From Plectrocnemia conspersa (Eukaryota > Arthropoda > Insecta > Trichoptera > Polycentropodidae), in assembly GCA_009617715.1 (NCBI GenBank), contig VTFK01000145.1, positions 124,001 through 188,000 of the forward strand: a stretch of 64,000 nt of DNA, written 5' to 3'. Each line of letters starts with the position of its first letter. Position 1 is the stretch's first letter. Shown piece by piece: positions 40,001-59,946 of this stretch. The translations under genes were made by a program, and so were the position numbers. The notes under the pieces are model-generated. The model was not told the origin of the DNA. It saw nothing but the letters and a program-made list of their open reading frames with translations, and ran no database searches.

Positions 40001-42880
40001 AACTATCCCCGATGGTAGCAATTTTATATGAGCTTCATCTAAATTATATATTCTATGTTGATAGAATGGTACCTTGTGTGATTGTTCGTTGAATAGAGCG
40101 TGCTTAGGAACTTTATTATGAGTGAACGACAATCTCAAAGTAGAACCTTCTAATTTCATAAATGCAGTTTGAGTCAAAGATATATGATATGTTAGCGGAT
40201 CGTACTTTCCCGACAAATACACGTTAATCCAGCCCTAAAATAAAAATAACAATTATACATATTTTGTTAGTTATAGATAGCAAAGTTATATATCTTAACC
40301 TCATGTTTTTTCAACGGTTCAAACTCGACAATATGAGGAATGTTAGACAGTTTTTTTTTCCAAAAGGCTGGAGTCTTCTTAATAGTATGCTTTTCACTGA
40401 ACATATATCCCAACATTAAGTGATAACTTTGGTACAAGAAATACATGAACCAAACGCCTATTAAAAATCCGTTCAGCATATCAATACCAGGGAACAATAC
40501 ATTACTACAAAACACAGCTACGGTGAAAATATATATAAAACAATCGTATAATGTTCTCTCCATTTTTTCGGCCCCTTTCACTGAAGTAATAGTAATACTA
40601 TTGTCGTGAGATTCAGCCCCAATGATGAGACTATTATTTTCATGCAAAGTTTTATACATTTGAAAATGTTCTGTAATTTCTTGACTTAAGAGTCCTATAT
40701 CTTCTAAAGCGTCAACTCCTGACTCGATTTCTGCTTCCTGATCACTTTCAACATCCGTGCCTTCGTCTTTGGTATTTTTTGGTTTATCAGTATTTTTAAC
40801 ATCTGTAAAAATAAAATATAAACTAGTTAGTTATGTCAGTTAAAATATTTTTTTATTATTTAAACGAAATATTTAAAGAAAATTAATTATCAATAAACCA
40901 ATGATATGTTACCATTGTATTCAAAGCTAACATCAGCCGTTTCAGTTTGAGCTTTATTCGTTTCTAAAGAGCTAGAGGTCTCTATGTCCATATCCGTCAT
41001 GGTGCTACTGTGTGATATAATTGGCGGAGATAATTCAGATAGATTTTGAAGACTACTAGTAATCGAAGATACCTGAAATATTAATAATTAAAATTAATTG
41101 CTTATTAATAATAGAAAAGAACCATCACTAATTACTTGTGTACTACTCATTTATAATTCATTGAAATTTACATTAAAATTAAACAAAATTACTTGTGGAA
41201 AATATAATTTATAACACACAATATGAATTAATCTAATCCCTTTTTATAATTTGCTGCATTTTTTCTAGAACTATCCATGCATTTTCTAAGCTCTGAAAAA
41301 CGCGTATCAAGCTCCATTGAGACCGTTGTTGGGGTTTTACATAATTACCCAGTATAAAGCTATTGAACAAGGTGCTTTACAAAACAAAGACTTTCGAACG
41401 CCATTAGCGTTAATAATTGTAACAAAAACTGCGTTGTACGTACCCTTTTGTCATCACCAAGAAGTGACCACAATGGTTTCATTTATAATGAGCTACCGTG
41501 AGACAGTCAATGCCTCATTAGAGTTATACATAACAGTTTACCCATTGGGTCTAAATAATCTTTTCACTCAATTCGCCTAAGCTTAGTTTAAAGAATGTAT
41601 TAAAGACTTGACTTTGACTCACACACCCCACTCAGGAGGGGAGCGATCAATTCTGACAAATGCAATGAGTAGACCCGCAGGATCTTACGTATTTCGAAAG
41701 ACACCAATGAGGACTTCATCAACAACTCTTCAACAAACATCACCACTGCGAGGGCTCTACTACTCTATATCGATCCCAACAGTCTGTTATAATCATAATG
41801 TATCGACCTTGGCTCTTCCTCGTTCAACACAGCAGCCTGATACTGACATTTGCATTGAATAAATTACACCATTCGGTGTGACTTTTAATTTATTTTTACT
41901 CAGGTAATAAGAAAAAATGACACAACATAGTACTTTCCGATGTGTAAAATGAGGTGAAAAAATAATGATTCATTGCAATATTTACATATTGTCAGTAATA
42001 ACAGCTAAATGTTAACGATTTATTAAAATAATTTATAAAAATATAAACGTACTTGATTTTCAGTGCTTGCACAACTATTTAAATCCAAATCCATTTGCAA
42101 AGAATTGTCTTCAGAATCAGTGACGCTCATACCATCAGCACTCTGTTTATTGTCTTTAACGTCAACTCCTGAATTAACAAAAAAAACATACCAATTTTTT
42201 GCTAAAAGTAATTAATACTTTATAATTTAGTAAAGCTAGGATACTTTTCTTTTTATGTAAACATTTACAGCAAAAATTTAACATTAAAACAGCGCTCATT
42301 AACATCTTTAAATAATCGACAACATGCATTTTTAACCAACAAAAATATACTAATAAACACATGAATACTAATTATTTATTGAATCAAATTATTGCTACCA
42401 ATAAAAAAAATATAAACCTTCAGAACTTCTTGACGATTTTATATCCTCAACGGCCTGAGCGATTTTATATTTAAAATCGCTAAACAGTTTCCATCGATCG
42501 CTGTTTAAATTAGCATCTTTTTCCTTAATAGATTCAAGATCGTTATTGGAATCTACACTGTCTGCCCTTTTGCTAAATTTGCTGAAATATTCCTTGATCG
42601 GCGATCCGCTACTCTCGTTGCTGACGTCTACGCTTTTCCTCTCAACGCCGACACCGTCTTTGTGCACATCTTCATCTATCTTCTGATCGACTTCTTTGTC
42701 GATTTTAAACGCTTTTAAATATTTATTAATTATCGACACTCCCTTATCGTTCTTTTTAAGCTTCTTGGTTTCGTCTAAGGAAAACGAAGTCTCAGCAGAA
42801 TTGATGCTCGAATCGCACGTGGAAATGTTCTCTACTTCCTCTTGATTCACGTTGTATTTTATAGTCACAGATGATGACAT
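37058..42880 (-). CDS. TEX2: TEX2-like SMP-domain lipid-transfer protein of the ER membrane
   Basis: Fifteen coding exons, in transcript order: 42880-42418, 42168-42053, 41072-40913, 40802-40300, 40234-39993, 39928-39773, 39709-39463, 39402-39275, 39210-38916, 38328-38182, 38115-37929, 37872-37713, 37651-37546, 37454-37315, 37241-37058. They sum to 3234 nt, or 1077 residues plus stop. An acidic, Ser-rich N-terminus comes first, then two membrane segments (about residues 328-376). A PH-like region follows with GWINVYLSGKYDP, KKYPVCI and LFGRTGREKDEWFRR. A C-terminal SMP domain follows (GLWVDLHVSYNGRV, PPPPSDRMWFGFR, LPNMEDIHL). TEX2 proteins sit at ER contact sites and move lipids. The donor at 38916 is weak (GTTGTT; 38913 is an alternative). 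The frame stays open upstream of the ATG at 42880 to an acceptor at about 42892, so an earlier start is possible. Confidence 0.95.
41200..41900. other. Less AT-rich insert in TEX2 intron 2
   Basis: The intron between 41073 and 42052 contains two consecutive + strand open frames (41317-41580 and 41608-41862) in sequence of higher GC than the rest of the intron. Neither resembles a protein I know. It may be a decayed mobile element inserted in the intron. The borders are approximate. Confidence 0.3.
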
Positions 42881-43049
42881 ACTAGGCTTTCCTAAAAATT
42901 ATAAAAGCAATATAATATAAAATAATATTTGTACACATTAAAGCAAAAGAATATGACTAACTACAATTGATTTTTAAACATACATTACACGATTAAACTT
43001 AACACCTAATGCGCCGCACTTTCGTGCGAAAAAACACATACAGCTGGCG

Positions 43050-43515
43050 TATTTGCACGCGATCAAAATAAGTGACAAATAATCGCAATTTCAAATTATC
43101 ATATTACTAAAATTACGCTACTGATAATTATAAAAAATGGTGTAGGCACTCACCAAATACAACACCAATGAGAAATTTTCGGTCGTAATTATTCAATTTA
43201 CGCGAAAGGAAAAAAATATTTGTCGGCTTTTGCAAAATGCCATATATTATAGGCATAAAATGAGACTTCAGAATATGAACACAACATGTGTGACAATCCT
43301 AATATTTGTCAGCATCGATTCTAAGTGAGAATTCGTTATGGTGTGACATTTATATAATATTATGTATAAAGATATTCAAAAAGATTATTTTTTATTTATT
43401 TAATTTTGTATGGAAAGAATTATAATAACATCTGTTAGTAGAATATACAACATTATCTAAAATATAATTAATCCATTTTGGTGCCCAAAAATATTCAAAG
43501 ATGTCAGTAAGAGTC
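43050..43515 (+). repeat. Dispersed repeat family A, copy 2
   Basis: It aligns with 5561-6050 throughout, in the same orientation, ending near TTTTGGTGCCC and AATATTC. It lies 160 bp upstream of the TEX2 first coding exon, so it could sit inside the TEX2 5' leader or promoter. Confidence 0.75.
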
Positions 43516-44582
43516 TGTTAATGATCAAGTTTCATAAAAGCGTGTTAATACATTTCCGGTTGTACGATCGGGTCCCCGAAAAGTGTGTTAATCGGAATCC
43601 GACGCTTTAAGTGTTAAGCGTAAATTTAATCTAATACTTTGTTAATTAAAATTAATTATGCTATCAACTTATAATAATATGATTATGAAGCTTATAATAA
43701 TACAAATATATCGATGCCGTGATGATAAGATAGACAAACTAGCCGTATAACTAACGCTATATTAAAAATCACTATAATAATTTTATAGATGGACTTCAAC
43801 TTTGTCATAAATTTATAGAATGTTTTTTATATGTAATTATCCATTTTTTTATTCGTTACATCATGAATTAATTTTGTACAAAAGTTGAAGACTATCTCTG
43901 CATATGTATAATCATTAGACCTCAGTTTCGTTTTTATAAAATATGTATTCCATCACCCACCTGAAATTTTAAATACTTTTATGTATTATACTAATTAATG
44001 AAATTATTAGTATAATATATTAAAAATCCCATAGATAAATGTTTTTCCTTACATATTTCACTACATATTCTCGGTTTGGAAATGACCATACATCGCAACT
44101 CAAAAAATAGTAGTTTTTAGATTTTCATATAAAATAACTGAAATTTGTCAATAGTTTGTTAATATTGAAGAGTTTAAAATTACATAGAAATCCATTTTAA
44201 GATTTGTGATAGTCTCTTTCTTGACTGTTGTCAAGAAAAAAATGTATTGAAAAATATGATACCCATCTCAAAGAAAAATAGCTTTCACACATGTAGAAAG
44301 AGAAAAATAGCTTTAAACGCAGTAGTTGCCATTTATGATTTATTAGTGGTGTAATCATAAACTATGCATAATTTTACTTCATAACTATAAACAAAAAAAT
44401 ATGTTTTTAATTCAACTATTAATCAGTGTTAAGTAACAAAGTTAGTTGTTATGTTTTGAAGACATAAAACAAGGAAAAAGAGAAGGAAATAAAACTGGTT
44501 CTTGCTCGAGACATTACCTGAATGAAATAAGAATAAATTAATTTTTGCTCTTTAATTATAGACTACTCTAACATACTGTAGG

Positions 44583-44695
44583 AGGATATTGTTTAATATT
44601 TCCATTTCATTAAGATTCATTAAATGAAGTGCATTTTTTTGAGCAAATTCAAGGAAGTACATGTTTAAAATCCACACCAAAAGCAATAGAATTGT
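44583..44695 (+). repeat. Dispersed repeat family C, partial copy
   Basis: It contains TTTAATATTTCCATTTCATT, GAGCAAATTCAAGGA, ATGTTTAAAATCCAC and CAAAAGCAATAGAATTG, in the same order as 32515-32625. Confidence 0.6.
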
Positions 44696-44828
44696 AAATT
44701 ATATAATTGTGTGCAATAAACTATATCTAACAGATTTTCCACATTCTGACTGGCTAAAACTAATAAAACACGATAAAACACGAACAATAACTAAGAGCAT
44801 AATTTAAATGAGCAATATATAAAATAAT

Positions 44829-45001
44829 TGTTCCATAAAACGAATTGTTTGTGCATTACTATTGGACATATTAGGTGCGAGCCAGCATTGGCCAGAACAG
44901 TGAACACCTTATGAATAATTCTTTGCAACGAATCCTTTTTCCGAAAAAAAATCCAAAGATTTACCCTACATTATTGCACGAACAATTCGTTTTATGGAAC
45001 A
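44829..45001. mobile_element. Short inverted-repeat element (173 bp)
   Basis: The left end, TGTTCCATAAAACGAATTGT followed by TTGTGCA, is matched by the right end in inverse (TGCACGAA, ACAATTCG, TTTTATGGAACA, ending at 45001). The arms are 26-27 bp with about one mismatch. It is non-coding. A clear target duplication was not seen, so the superfamily is open. Confidence 0.75.
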
Positions 45002-45839
45002 AAATATTTATTTAAATGCACATATCTCTCAAAATATTTCCTTGTTAAATAGCACCAAATAACTAATAGTTGGCAATATATAAAATAAGGAAATAGTACA
45101 TATTCTGTATTGAATAGCATATCAGAAAATTTAAGAGATCCTTATTTATTGATATCACTGAAGAATGTGCATTTAAACCAAGTCTAATATGAAATATTGA
45201 CGAAAATATGAATAGACCGGTATATATAATATAATAAGGGTAAGTGAGTTGTATTTAATCGATTTTTCACATTTATTTAGAGAGATTTTTGACAAAGCAC
45301 AGTGAAGGAATAAAAATAAATAGTCTCACCTCACTACAGTGATATGTTGCAAATACTCATTAGTAAATTAACAAAAGCCAGGAAAAAAGGCAGCCTAAAA
45401 AACAAAACTTGTGAGCGTATGCAAACATAAGACAAATGACTAATAGAGTGCAACTATAATACACATCTACAGTCGGAACCACACACTAGAGATAAAATTC
45501 CAGATAGAAAAAGACAGGACACTTCATGTCAAACCTCCCCTAGCTACAAAAATCTTTGGATACCACTTAGAGACTACGAGAACATGTATATGTATATGCT
45601 TTTTCACGAATAATTTGTGAAAATAATAATAATTTATAAATAAATATCTACGTATTCAACAAATAATTAAAACTTATTTTATTCAAAGATGATTCAGGTA
45701 GTTGACGGAATATTACATGAGACAAAACAGCTTAATGACAAGTCTGGTATCTAATAATCATATTGATAAATATTGTATAAATAAGAGTTATAAACTACGT
45801 ATTTAATAAATAGTAACAATCTCAATCATTTCGATAATT

Positions 45840-45845
<6 letters not shown>

Positions 45846-45877
<32 letters not shown>
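45846..45877. repeat. (TA)n microsatellite
   Basis: An uninterrupted run of alternating T and A, about 32 bases long, in AT-rich spacer. Confidence 0.9.
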
Positions 45878-45880
<3 letters not shown>

Positions 45881-47190
45881 GATAAGTATCATTTATATTT
45901 TTAAATATACGATACTTATTAATGACATGCTATATTATAGATATATTATTACACAATATTAAAAGCACGGAATATATTATTTACAATATAAATAAATGAT
46001 AAATTTATTCATTACAACTGCGCAAAGCCTCTTAAAATATATTTTATTCAATACCTCAAAACCATTATTAGTATACAAAACGAAGTCCATGGTATAGCAA
46101 CAACCTAGAGTAAATATAATAATCGGTCAAGTCTTTGCCGAAATTTGTAACTAATAATATAACACGTTTTTAAAAAATGCACAAAAGTTGCATTTTCACT
46201 CATTTTTTAAGTGAAAATGTAATTTAATCAAATACCAATGTAAATATATTATACAATATTTTAATTGCACAAGTATCAGCATAAATATAAATATAACATT
46301 GAATAAATACCATATGCATGCAAATTGAAATATAACAGTATTTCATGTACGTCATACAATAGCATTTATTTATAATATTAACATTTGGTAGTGGATGTAT
46401 ATAACACAGATGTGACGTTTCAATATGGTAATATGTATGGTAAGTAATAATAATGATAAAATATGGATACTTTTGATAAACATGTCTACTCTGAACGGTA
46501 TACGACTTGTAACTGGAAGCTATCGTCTCAGATTGGAAGTATTGATGTAAATAACGCAGATAAAACGAATTTCGATGCGTATTGGGGAACAATGATAAAT
46601 ATTTATTATTTAAGTTCAACATACCGGAGTCCGTTTTGGTATCCATTTGTTGAATTATTGATATCTCTGCCGCGTCCGATCGATCGTCATATTTAGTATA
46701 GATTGCGTGTTCTAATAGTCACTGTGGTTCGATGCGACTGTGTTGACAGTCTGAATCGCAATATCAAGCCACCCATATGACATGACGCATGTCAACCACT
46801 CATCTGACTTATGATAATTTCATTGTCTAGACGTACTAATTTATCTCTACGCTTTAAAATACAGTAGTAATATGAATTCATATAATGTAAAAATAAAATA
46901 TTTTTACAATTATAATATACCTATATTTTACTCTTTAAAATCATATAATGTGGGTAATATCGAACAAAAATACATTATCAAAATAACTATTTTTCTTAAT
47001 GAAATATATATTATTAACCACTATTACTTAATACAAAATGATTTGGTACTTGTTAATAATATTGGCGCCGTTATTATGTGTTCGGCGAATTCCATAAATT
47101 ATGTCACAGTGTGAAATAAACAAGAGTTTGTTTATATCGTGTGACATAGGGGAGGGTGTGTAAAACGTGTGATATATTTATTTTTATTAA

Positions 47191-47463
47191 CCTGACAGGC
47201 GTAAGCCCAACGCTTTACAGCGGGGTAAATCTCTACCTAATGAATACCTACAAGTAAGTATTTACCACCAAACTGAAAGTATGGGAATTAGTCACATATA
47301 TATTAATAATTACAAATTATTACTAGTAATATAATTTATAACCACAAGAGGTTTTTTTTATCAATAGTGAATTTTTTTAAATAAAAAATTCGAATGCCGC
47401 TGCCGAGGTTCGAACCGGCAACTTCAGAGTTACTAGTCTGAGACGTTACGGACTACGCTATTC
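47191..47463 (-). mobile_element. tRNA-derived SINE-like element, copy 2
   Basis: On the - strand the head reads TAGCGTAGTCCG (A box) and then GGTTCGAACCT (B box), as in copy 1 at 5141-5412. The body shares AATGAATACCTACAAGTAAG and ACATATATATTAATAATTA-like sequence with it. The two heads differ between the boxes, so this is not a very recent pair. Confidence 0.7.
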
Positions 47464-48199
47464 CATCCTTATCATCATTTATGCAAGCCGCCTTATCGAC
47501 GATACTGATAAATGGTTAATCGCGATTTTTAACCGATGTTTTGGGAAGAAACACGCACATGGTGTTAAAAAACAAAGTTTTAATTTTTAAAACGAATTTA
47601 TGTACCAAAACGTTGTTGGCCATTTTAGCTAAGCACACACGCACAGATATATCCGCTGGACACTAGGACAGATCTGTCCGAGTTTTGCTACATACGCAAA
47701 ATGTCTGACCTGGGACATCAGATTTACATATTTTTAGGTGATTCTGCATTTCAACTAAACAAACATATTATGAAGCCCTATCACTAAAGTACTAGAAGAA
47801 TAACTAATGGCGATTGGCGTCAAAACAATAATCGATTACACTGTTTACAATTATTTTTAACACACGAATTTAGTTTACAATATATGATGTCTCACTGTCT
47901 TTGATAAAACAAATATCAAAAAATACATTTTCAACGGTAATAACACTGAGTGACATTATCAGCAAAGTAATAAAACATTATCAGCAAAATCTTATTAAGA
48001 TCTTTTAGAAGATATACCTACCGATGGCGGCAACTTTGGCACAAATTATTAAAGGCGAGTGGAAATGACCCGGGTCATAAAATCATTTAAGAAACAAATT
48101 TTAACAAAAATAAAATGTATTGAAAGATAATTAAAATGACAAGAGCGGAGGGCCGAGGGCTGCCTTATAAACATGCATATTTCCATCGATACTGTAAAC

Positions 48200-48516
48200 C
48201 AGGGGCTCCCAACCTTTTGTATCCTAGAGCGCATTTTATATTATCAGATGGCGGGCACCACCTTTTTTCAAAGATTCCTTTTGCCACTTACAGGACCTAT
48301 AATCGAAAAAAAAAAGTCGGCGATCTCGGCTGATTTCAGTTGTAGTTTCGGTTCGGACAATTTCGAGAGAGTGTAGTAGAGACATAACAAATAATAAAAG
48401 ATAATTAAAATTTTTAATTAGTGTTTGTGAAAAAAATTCTATTGCGGTCGAATAGTGGCGGGCGCACACAAATCGGTCCGTGGGCGCCATGGCGCCCGCG
48501 GGTTTGGGAACCCTTG
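48200..48516. mobile_element. hAT-type non-autonomous element with 8-bp target duplication
   Basis: The ends are CAGGGGCTCCCAACC on the left and GGTTTGGGAACCCTTG on the right, imperfect inverted repeats of about 15 bp typical of hAT elements. The 8-mer CTGTAAAC flanks both sides (48192-48199 and 48517-48524), as expected for hAT insertion. At 317 bp it is too short for a transposase and contains no coding sequence I recognise. Confidence 0.88.
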
Positions 48517-48549
48517 CTGTAAACCATATTTCACATCGATACTGTAAAC

Positions 48550-48610
48550 CAAGGGTTGCACACCCGCGGTCCGCCTTGAACATTTTTCCGGCCCGCAAGA
48601 TTCATCACAC
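48550..48610 (+). mobile_element. Second hAT-type terminus next to the first
   Basis: CAAGGGTTGCACACCCGCGG starts at 48550, again right after CTGTAAAC. It resembles the inverse of the right end of the neighbouring element (CAAGGGTTCCCAAACCCGCG). No matching right end was found downstream before the IRE1 start, so the element is truncated or too diverged to bound. The end given is nominal. Confidence 0.55.
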
Positions 48611-48968
48611 TTTTACAAAATATATTTATTTTATAATGGCCAATACACTGTAGAAATTTTTTTAATTTTGGAGGTGTAATTAATCACGGTGTAACCACGG
48701 AGTGTGACTTATTTAAGACACACTGCGAGATAAATAAAAACATTTAATATTAAAATAATAATAGTGTTTCTTAATTATAAAAAAATATATTATTTATGGT
48801 TCCCAGAAATTATAATATTTATAAAAAATAATGAAAATAACCATAATGAATAAAATTTTATCCACAAATTAAATGCCATGACCACACTAATTAAAATAAA
48901 AGTCAATAATTAATGCGTATTTATAAATTAAGTAATAAACTTTGTTATCAGTTGCGTTTTTACCGAGC

Positions 48969-49139
48969 ATGCTATACGCTAGCTGCGTCTGTGAGCAGAA
49001 TCGAGCGCGCTTTTTAGAAACGCGCATCCGAGTTCATAGTGTTGCCAACGCTGCTGTCAGGTTTCAGGTTTCGCTACGGACGAAGTTTACGCCCCCCGGC
49101 TTAACCAGATGTCTCCAGTTGACGGCCGTCGCTGTAGAA
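48969..49139 (+). promoter_or_regulatory. IRE1 5' leader with two upstream ATGs
   Basis: This is GC-richer, CpG-containing sequence just before the IRE1 start. An ATG at 48969 is in frame with the IRE1 start and open throughout, which would add 57 residues. Another ATG at 49109 is out of frame and ends with TAG after overlapping the main start. Whether either lies in the transcript depends on the unknown transcription start site. Confidence 0.5.
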
Positions 49140-57414
<8,275 letters not shown>

Positions 57415-57482
57415 ATCTCGTTATTGATTTTTTTTAAGGAATTAATTTCAATGAAGCCGGTATACATATACATTAATATATA

Positions 57483-57732
57483 CACGTGCTGATCAAAAAG
57501 TATCTGACCTTAAAAGAGTTAACACACTTCTTCCGTGGTTCTTTTACTAACAGAAGCCTTTTTGACTGAAGAATTTTGTTGCAATAATTGACTTTCATTC
57601 TTTTTTAGAGTACAATATGACAAATGTAATGAACATTTGGTGCAAGTGCATGACAATGATTGCATTTATCACTAACTCTGATTCCAGGATTTGTCGCTGC
57701 AAAATATAGGGTCGAAAATTCTTTGATCAGAG
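57483..57732. mobile_element. Mariner-like non-autonomous element downstream of IRE1
   Basis: The left end CACGTGCTGATCAAAAAGTA and the inverse of the right end (CTCTGATCAAAGAATTTTCG) are imperfect terminal repeats flanked by TA on both sides (57481-57482 and 57733-57734). At 250 bp it has no transposase. It starts only about 70 bp after the IRE1 stop, so it is probably transcribed as part of the 3' UTR. Confidence 0.6.
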
Positions 57733-57734
57733 TA

Positions 57735-59946
57735 TATATGCACAATTAATGTATTTTAAAAATATTTAATGTTCAAAAGTTAATAGGTTTAAGATTAAAC
57801 GATTTATATTAGATTGGTGCATATGAAGTGTAGGATTATTTCCAAAATAAAATACAATGTGTAGTAGTTTAAAACTACAATTGAAAGCAAGCATCAGTTT
57901 GACTATAGTTGGTATAGGATCTCATCGTTTTTCATTAGTTAACATTCCAAATTATGACTGCCAATCGTTAATTGGATCGTCATATTGTAACATCTTTTTA
58001 GTGTTTATGTTTAACATTTAGTTTTATAAAAATAGTGAGAGGAATTTATTAAATATTTACTTAATTTGATATACTACCGATATATGTAAAACAGAGGATG
58101 CAAACATGTGATACAGAAATTACAGGAATGATTCAAATGAAAACCTTACCTAATATCTTTTATCCACTTACAGAGCTCACCTTATCCAAACTTTTACTCC
58201 ATTTGTAAACTTGCTGAAAGGACATCTATGTATCAATTTATCAAACCTTCATTCGTTTTTTTATGTATTTTTCTAGTTTTCATTTTTATATTTCTACTAT
58301 AACATGACTAATTACTTCATATTTGTAAGGTTTTCATTTGACTCATCAATATGTATTTTCTTTAATATAGTTATTTTAAAAAAATACATTATATTAGATA
58401 GGTATAATCATATTTTTATTATCACTAATGTTTTGTTATTGTGCAATATTATCTTTCAATATCAATGATGACATAGTTTTTTTGACTACTTTATGATCAT
58501 GTGTTGTTTTAGGTGTTTACTGGACTAATATTGGTCTTCTTGCACTGTGTTTATTTTATTAATCATCAATCCAATAATCACTATACAAATATACGACAGT
58601 TTTTATATCAACTACGACTCGCTCGTTAAACGTGTCTGGATTTGTCTGTGATAATATGTGTTTGTGTAACTATGTGAATGTTCACGCGTTTAAGCTGTCA
58701 CTCGTTGTACTATTGTTGCAACACGCCAACTGTATAGTAAATGAAAAAAATGGCATCTAGATGCAAAATATTTTTGACCAAAAATATATTTTTGTACGTT
58801 TAAATATTGAATGAATTTAATAGTATTAATGCGTTCTATTAACTTTTTAATTTAACGCATAAATATTTGATTATGCGTATCAGTGTTGGATGTGTTAATT
58901 TGTTCGGGATATGTTAAACATTTTTTTAGTAAATAGTTGACAATGTAAATAGTGATAAAAAGATGGTGAAATAAAATCAATATTGCCACTATATATATTT
59001 GTATTGATAATGATCGTTTATACATGTAAAAGTTCTTAATGAAAATAAATATAATTTTTTATTGTATAATTAAGAGTATTTCTTTACAATACAGGTCAAT
59101 CACAGTTACATCACAATACAAAAATAAAATAAAAAAATAACATTTACGATTTAAAAAAATATATAATAATAACATGGCACTAAAATAATTATCTATTGTT
59201 TTTATAAAGACTTACATAATTAGTATATACTCTATATATTTTGCAAATAAATGTTTTTACCTCTAGTACTCGGAGTAGACTTTTTGGATTTGTTTATATA
59301 CAGTGCATAAACGTTTTACAGCTGTTATATTCTCTCTATTTTTAAAGCATTTTCCATGACTAGGTGCAACGATTTTAACAAACAATAAAAATAGAAAAAA
59401 TACACTTGTATAAGTTTTACATCTAACGATCCACTCTATTCGAAAATAACTAATATTTTTACTATAAATATCAAGTAATAAAGCTTATATGTAAAATTAC
59501 ACCATCAATTTAGCCATTTTTTTTTGTTTTAGTCGATTTTATAGTTATTTTTTAGGGATACGTTTGACGTGTAGCTATTTGTATCATTATACTTTTTTAC
59601 TTGAATTTGTGAAAGTGAATTTATACATCATATCTTTGAGAAAAACGTCAATACAATCAACATCAACAAATAATAATTATAATTTATATGGATAACATGA
59701 AACTAAAAAATACTTACTTGCAGATGATATTTTATCTAAACAACTTTTTTCAATTTTTTTCTTTTAAAGTATTTTTTATGACTAGATGTATTGTTTAAAA
59801 CCAAATAATAATTACATTTTAACAAAAGTTTTATATTCATAATAACCCATCCTAACCATAACGAGATAATATTTAAATAACTTAAAGTATATCCGTCAAA
59901 AAATTAACTTCTGGAATGGATAATAATACAATCATTAATAAAAAAA
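57735..59946. other. Spacer between convergent IRE1 and VARP genes
   Basis: It is AT-rich and contains the IRE1 3' UTR; an AATAAA lies near 57846 and another at 58970-58975, so the UTR could be short or about 1.5 kb. The VARP 3' UTR lies at the right end. No further gene was recognised. Confidence 0.55.

Larger units (their letters stand above)
42890..49139. other. Divergent spacer between TEX2 and IRE1, rich in mobile elements
   Basis: The spacer holds repeat family A copy 2, a family C piece, an inverted-repeat element, a (TA)n microsatellite at about 45846-45877, a SINE-like copy and two hAT ends, all listed separately. It must also contain the TEX2 5' leader and both promoters. A slightly GC-richer patch at 46680-46860 is a candidate TEX2 promoter and 48940-49139 is the IRE1 leader; both are inferences. 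Open frames such as that at 46646-46224 (-) are low-complexity and not called. Confidence 0.55.

Noticed and set aside
41317..41862. Two open frames in a TEX2 intron
   Set aside because: They show no similarity I can recognise; listed only as a possible decayed insert.
46224..46646. 140-codon open frame on the - strand
   Set aside because: It is Tyr/Ile/His-rich low-complexity sequence typical of AT-rich DNA, with no similarity to a known protein.
48236..48598. 120-codon open frame on the - strand
   Set aside because: It crosses the boundary of the hAT element and its flank, so it cannot be a conserved gene.
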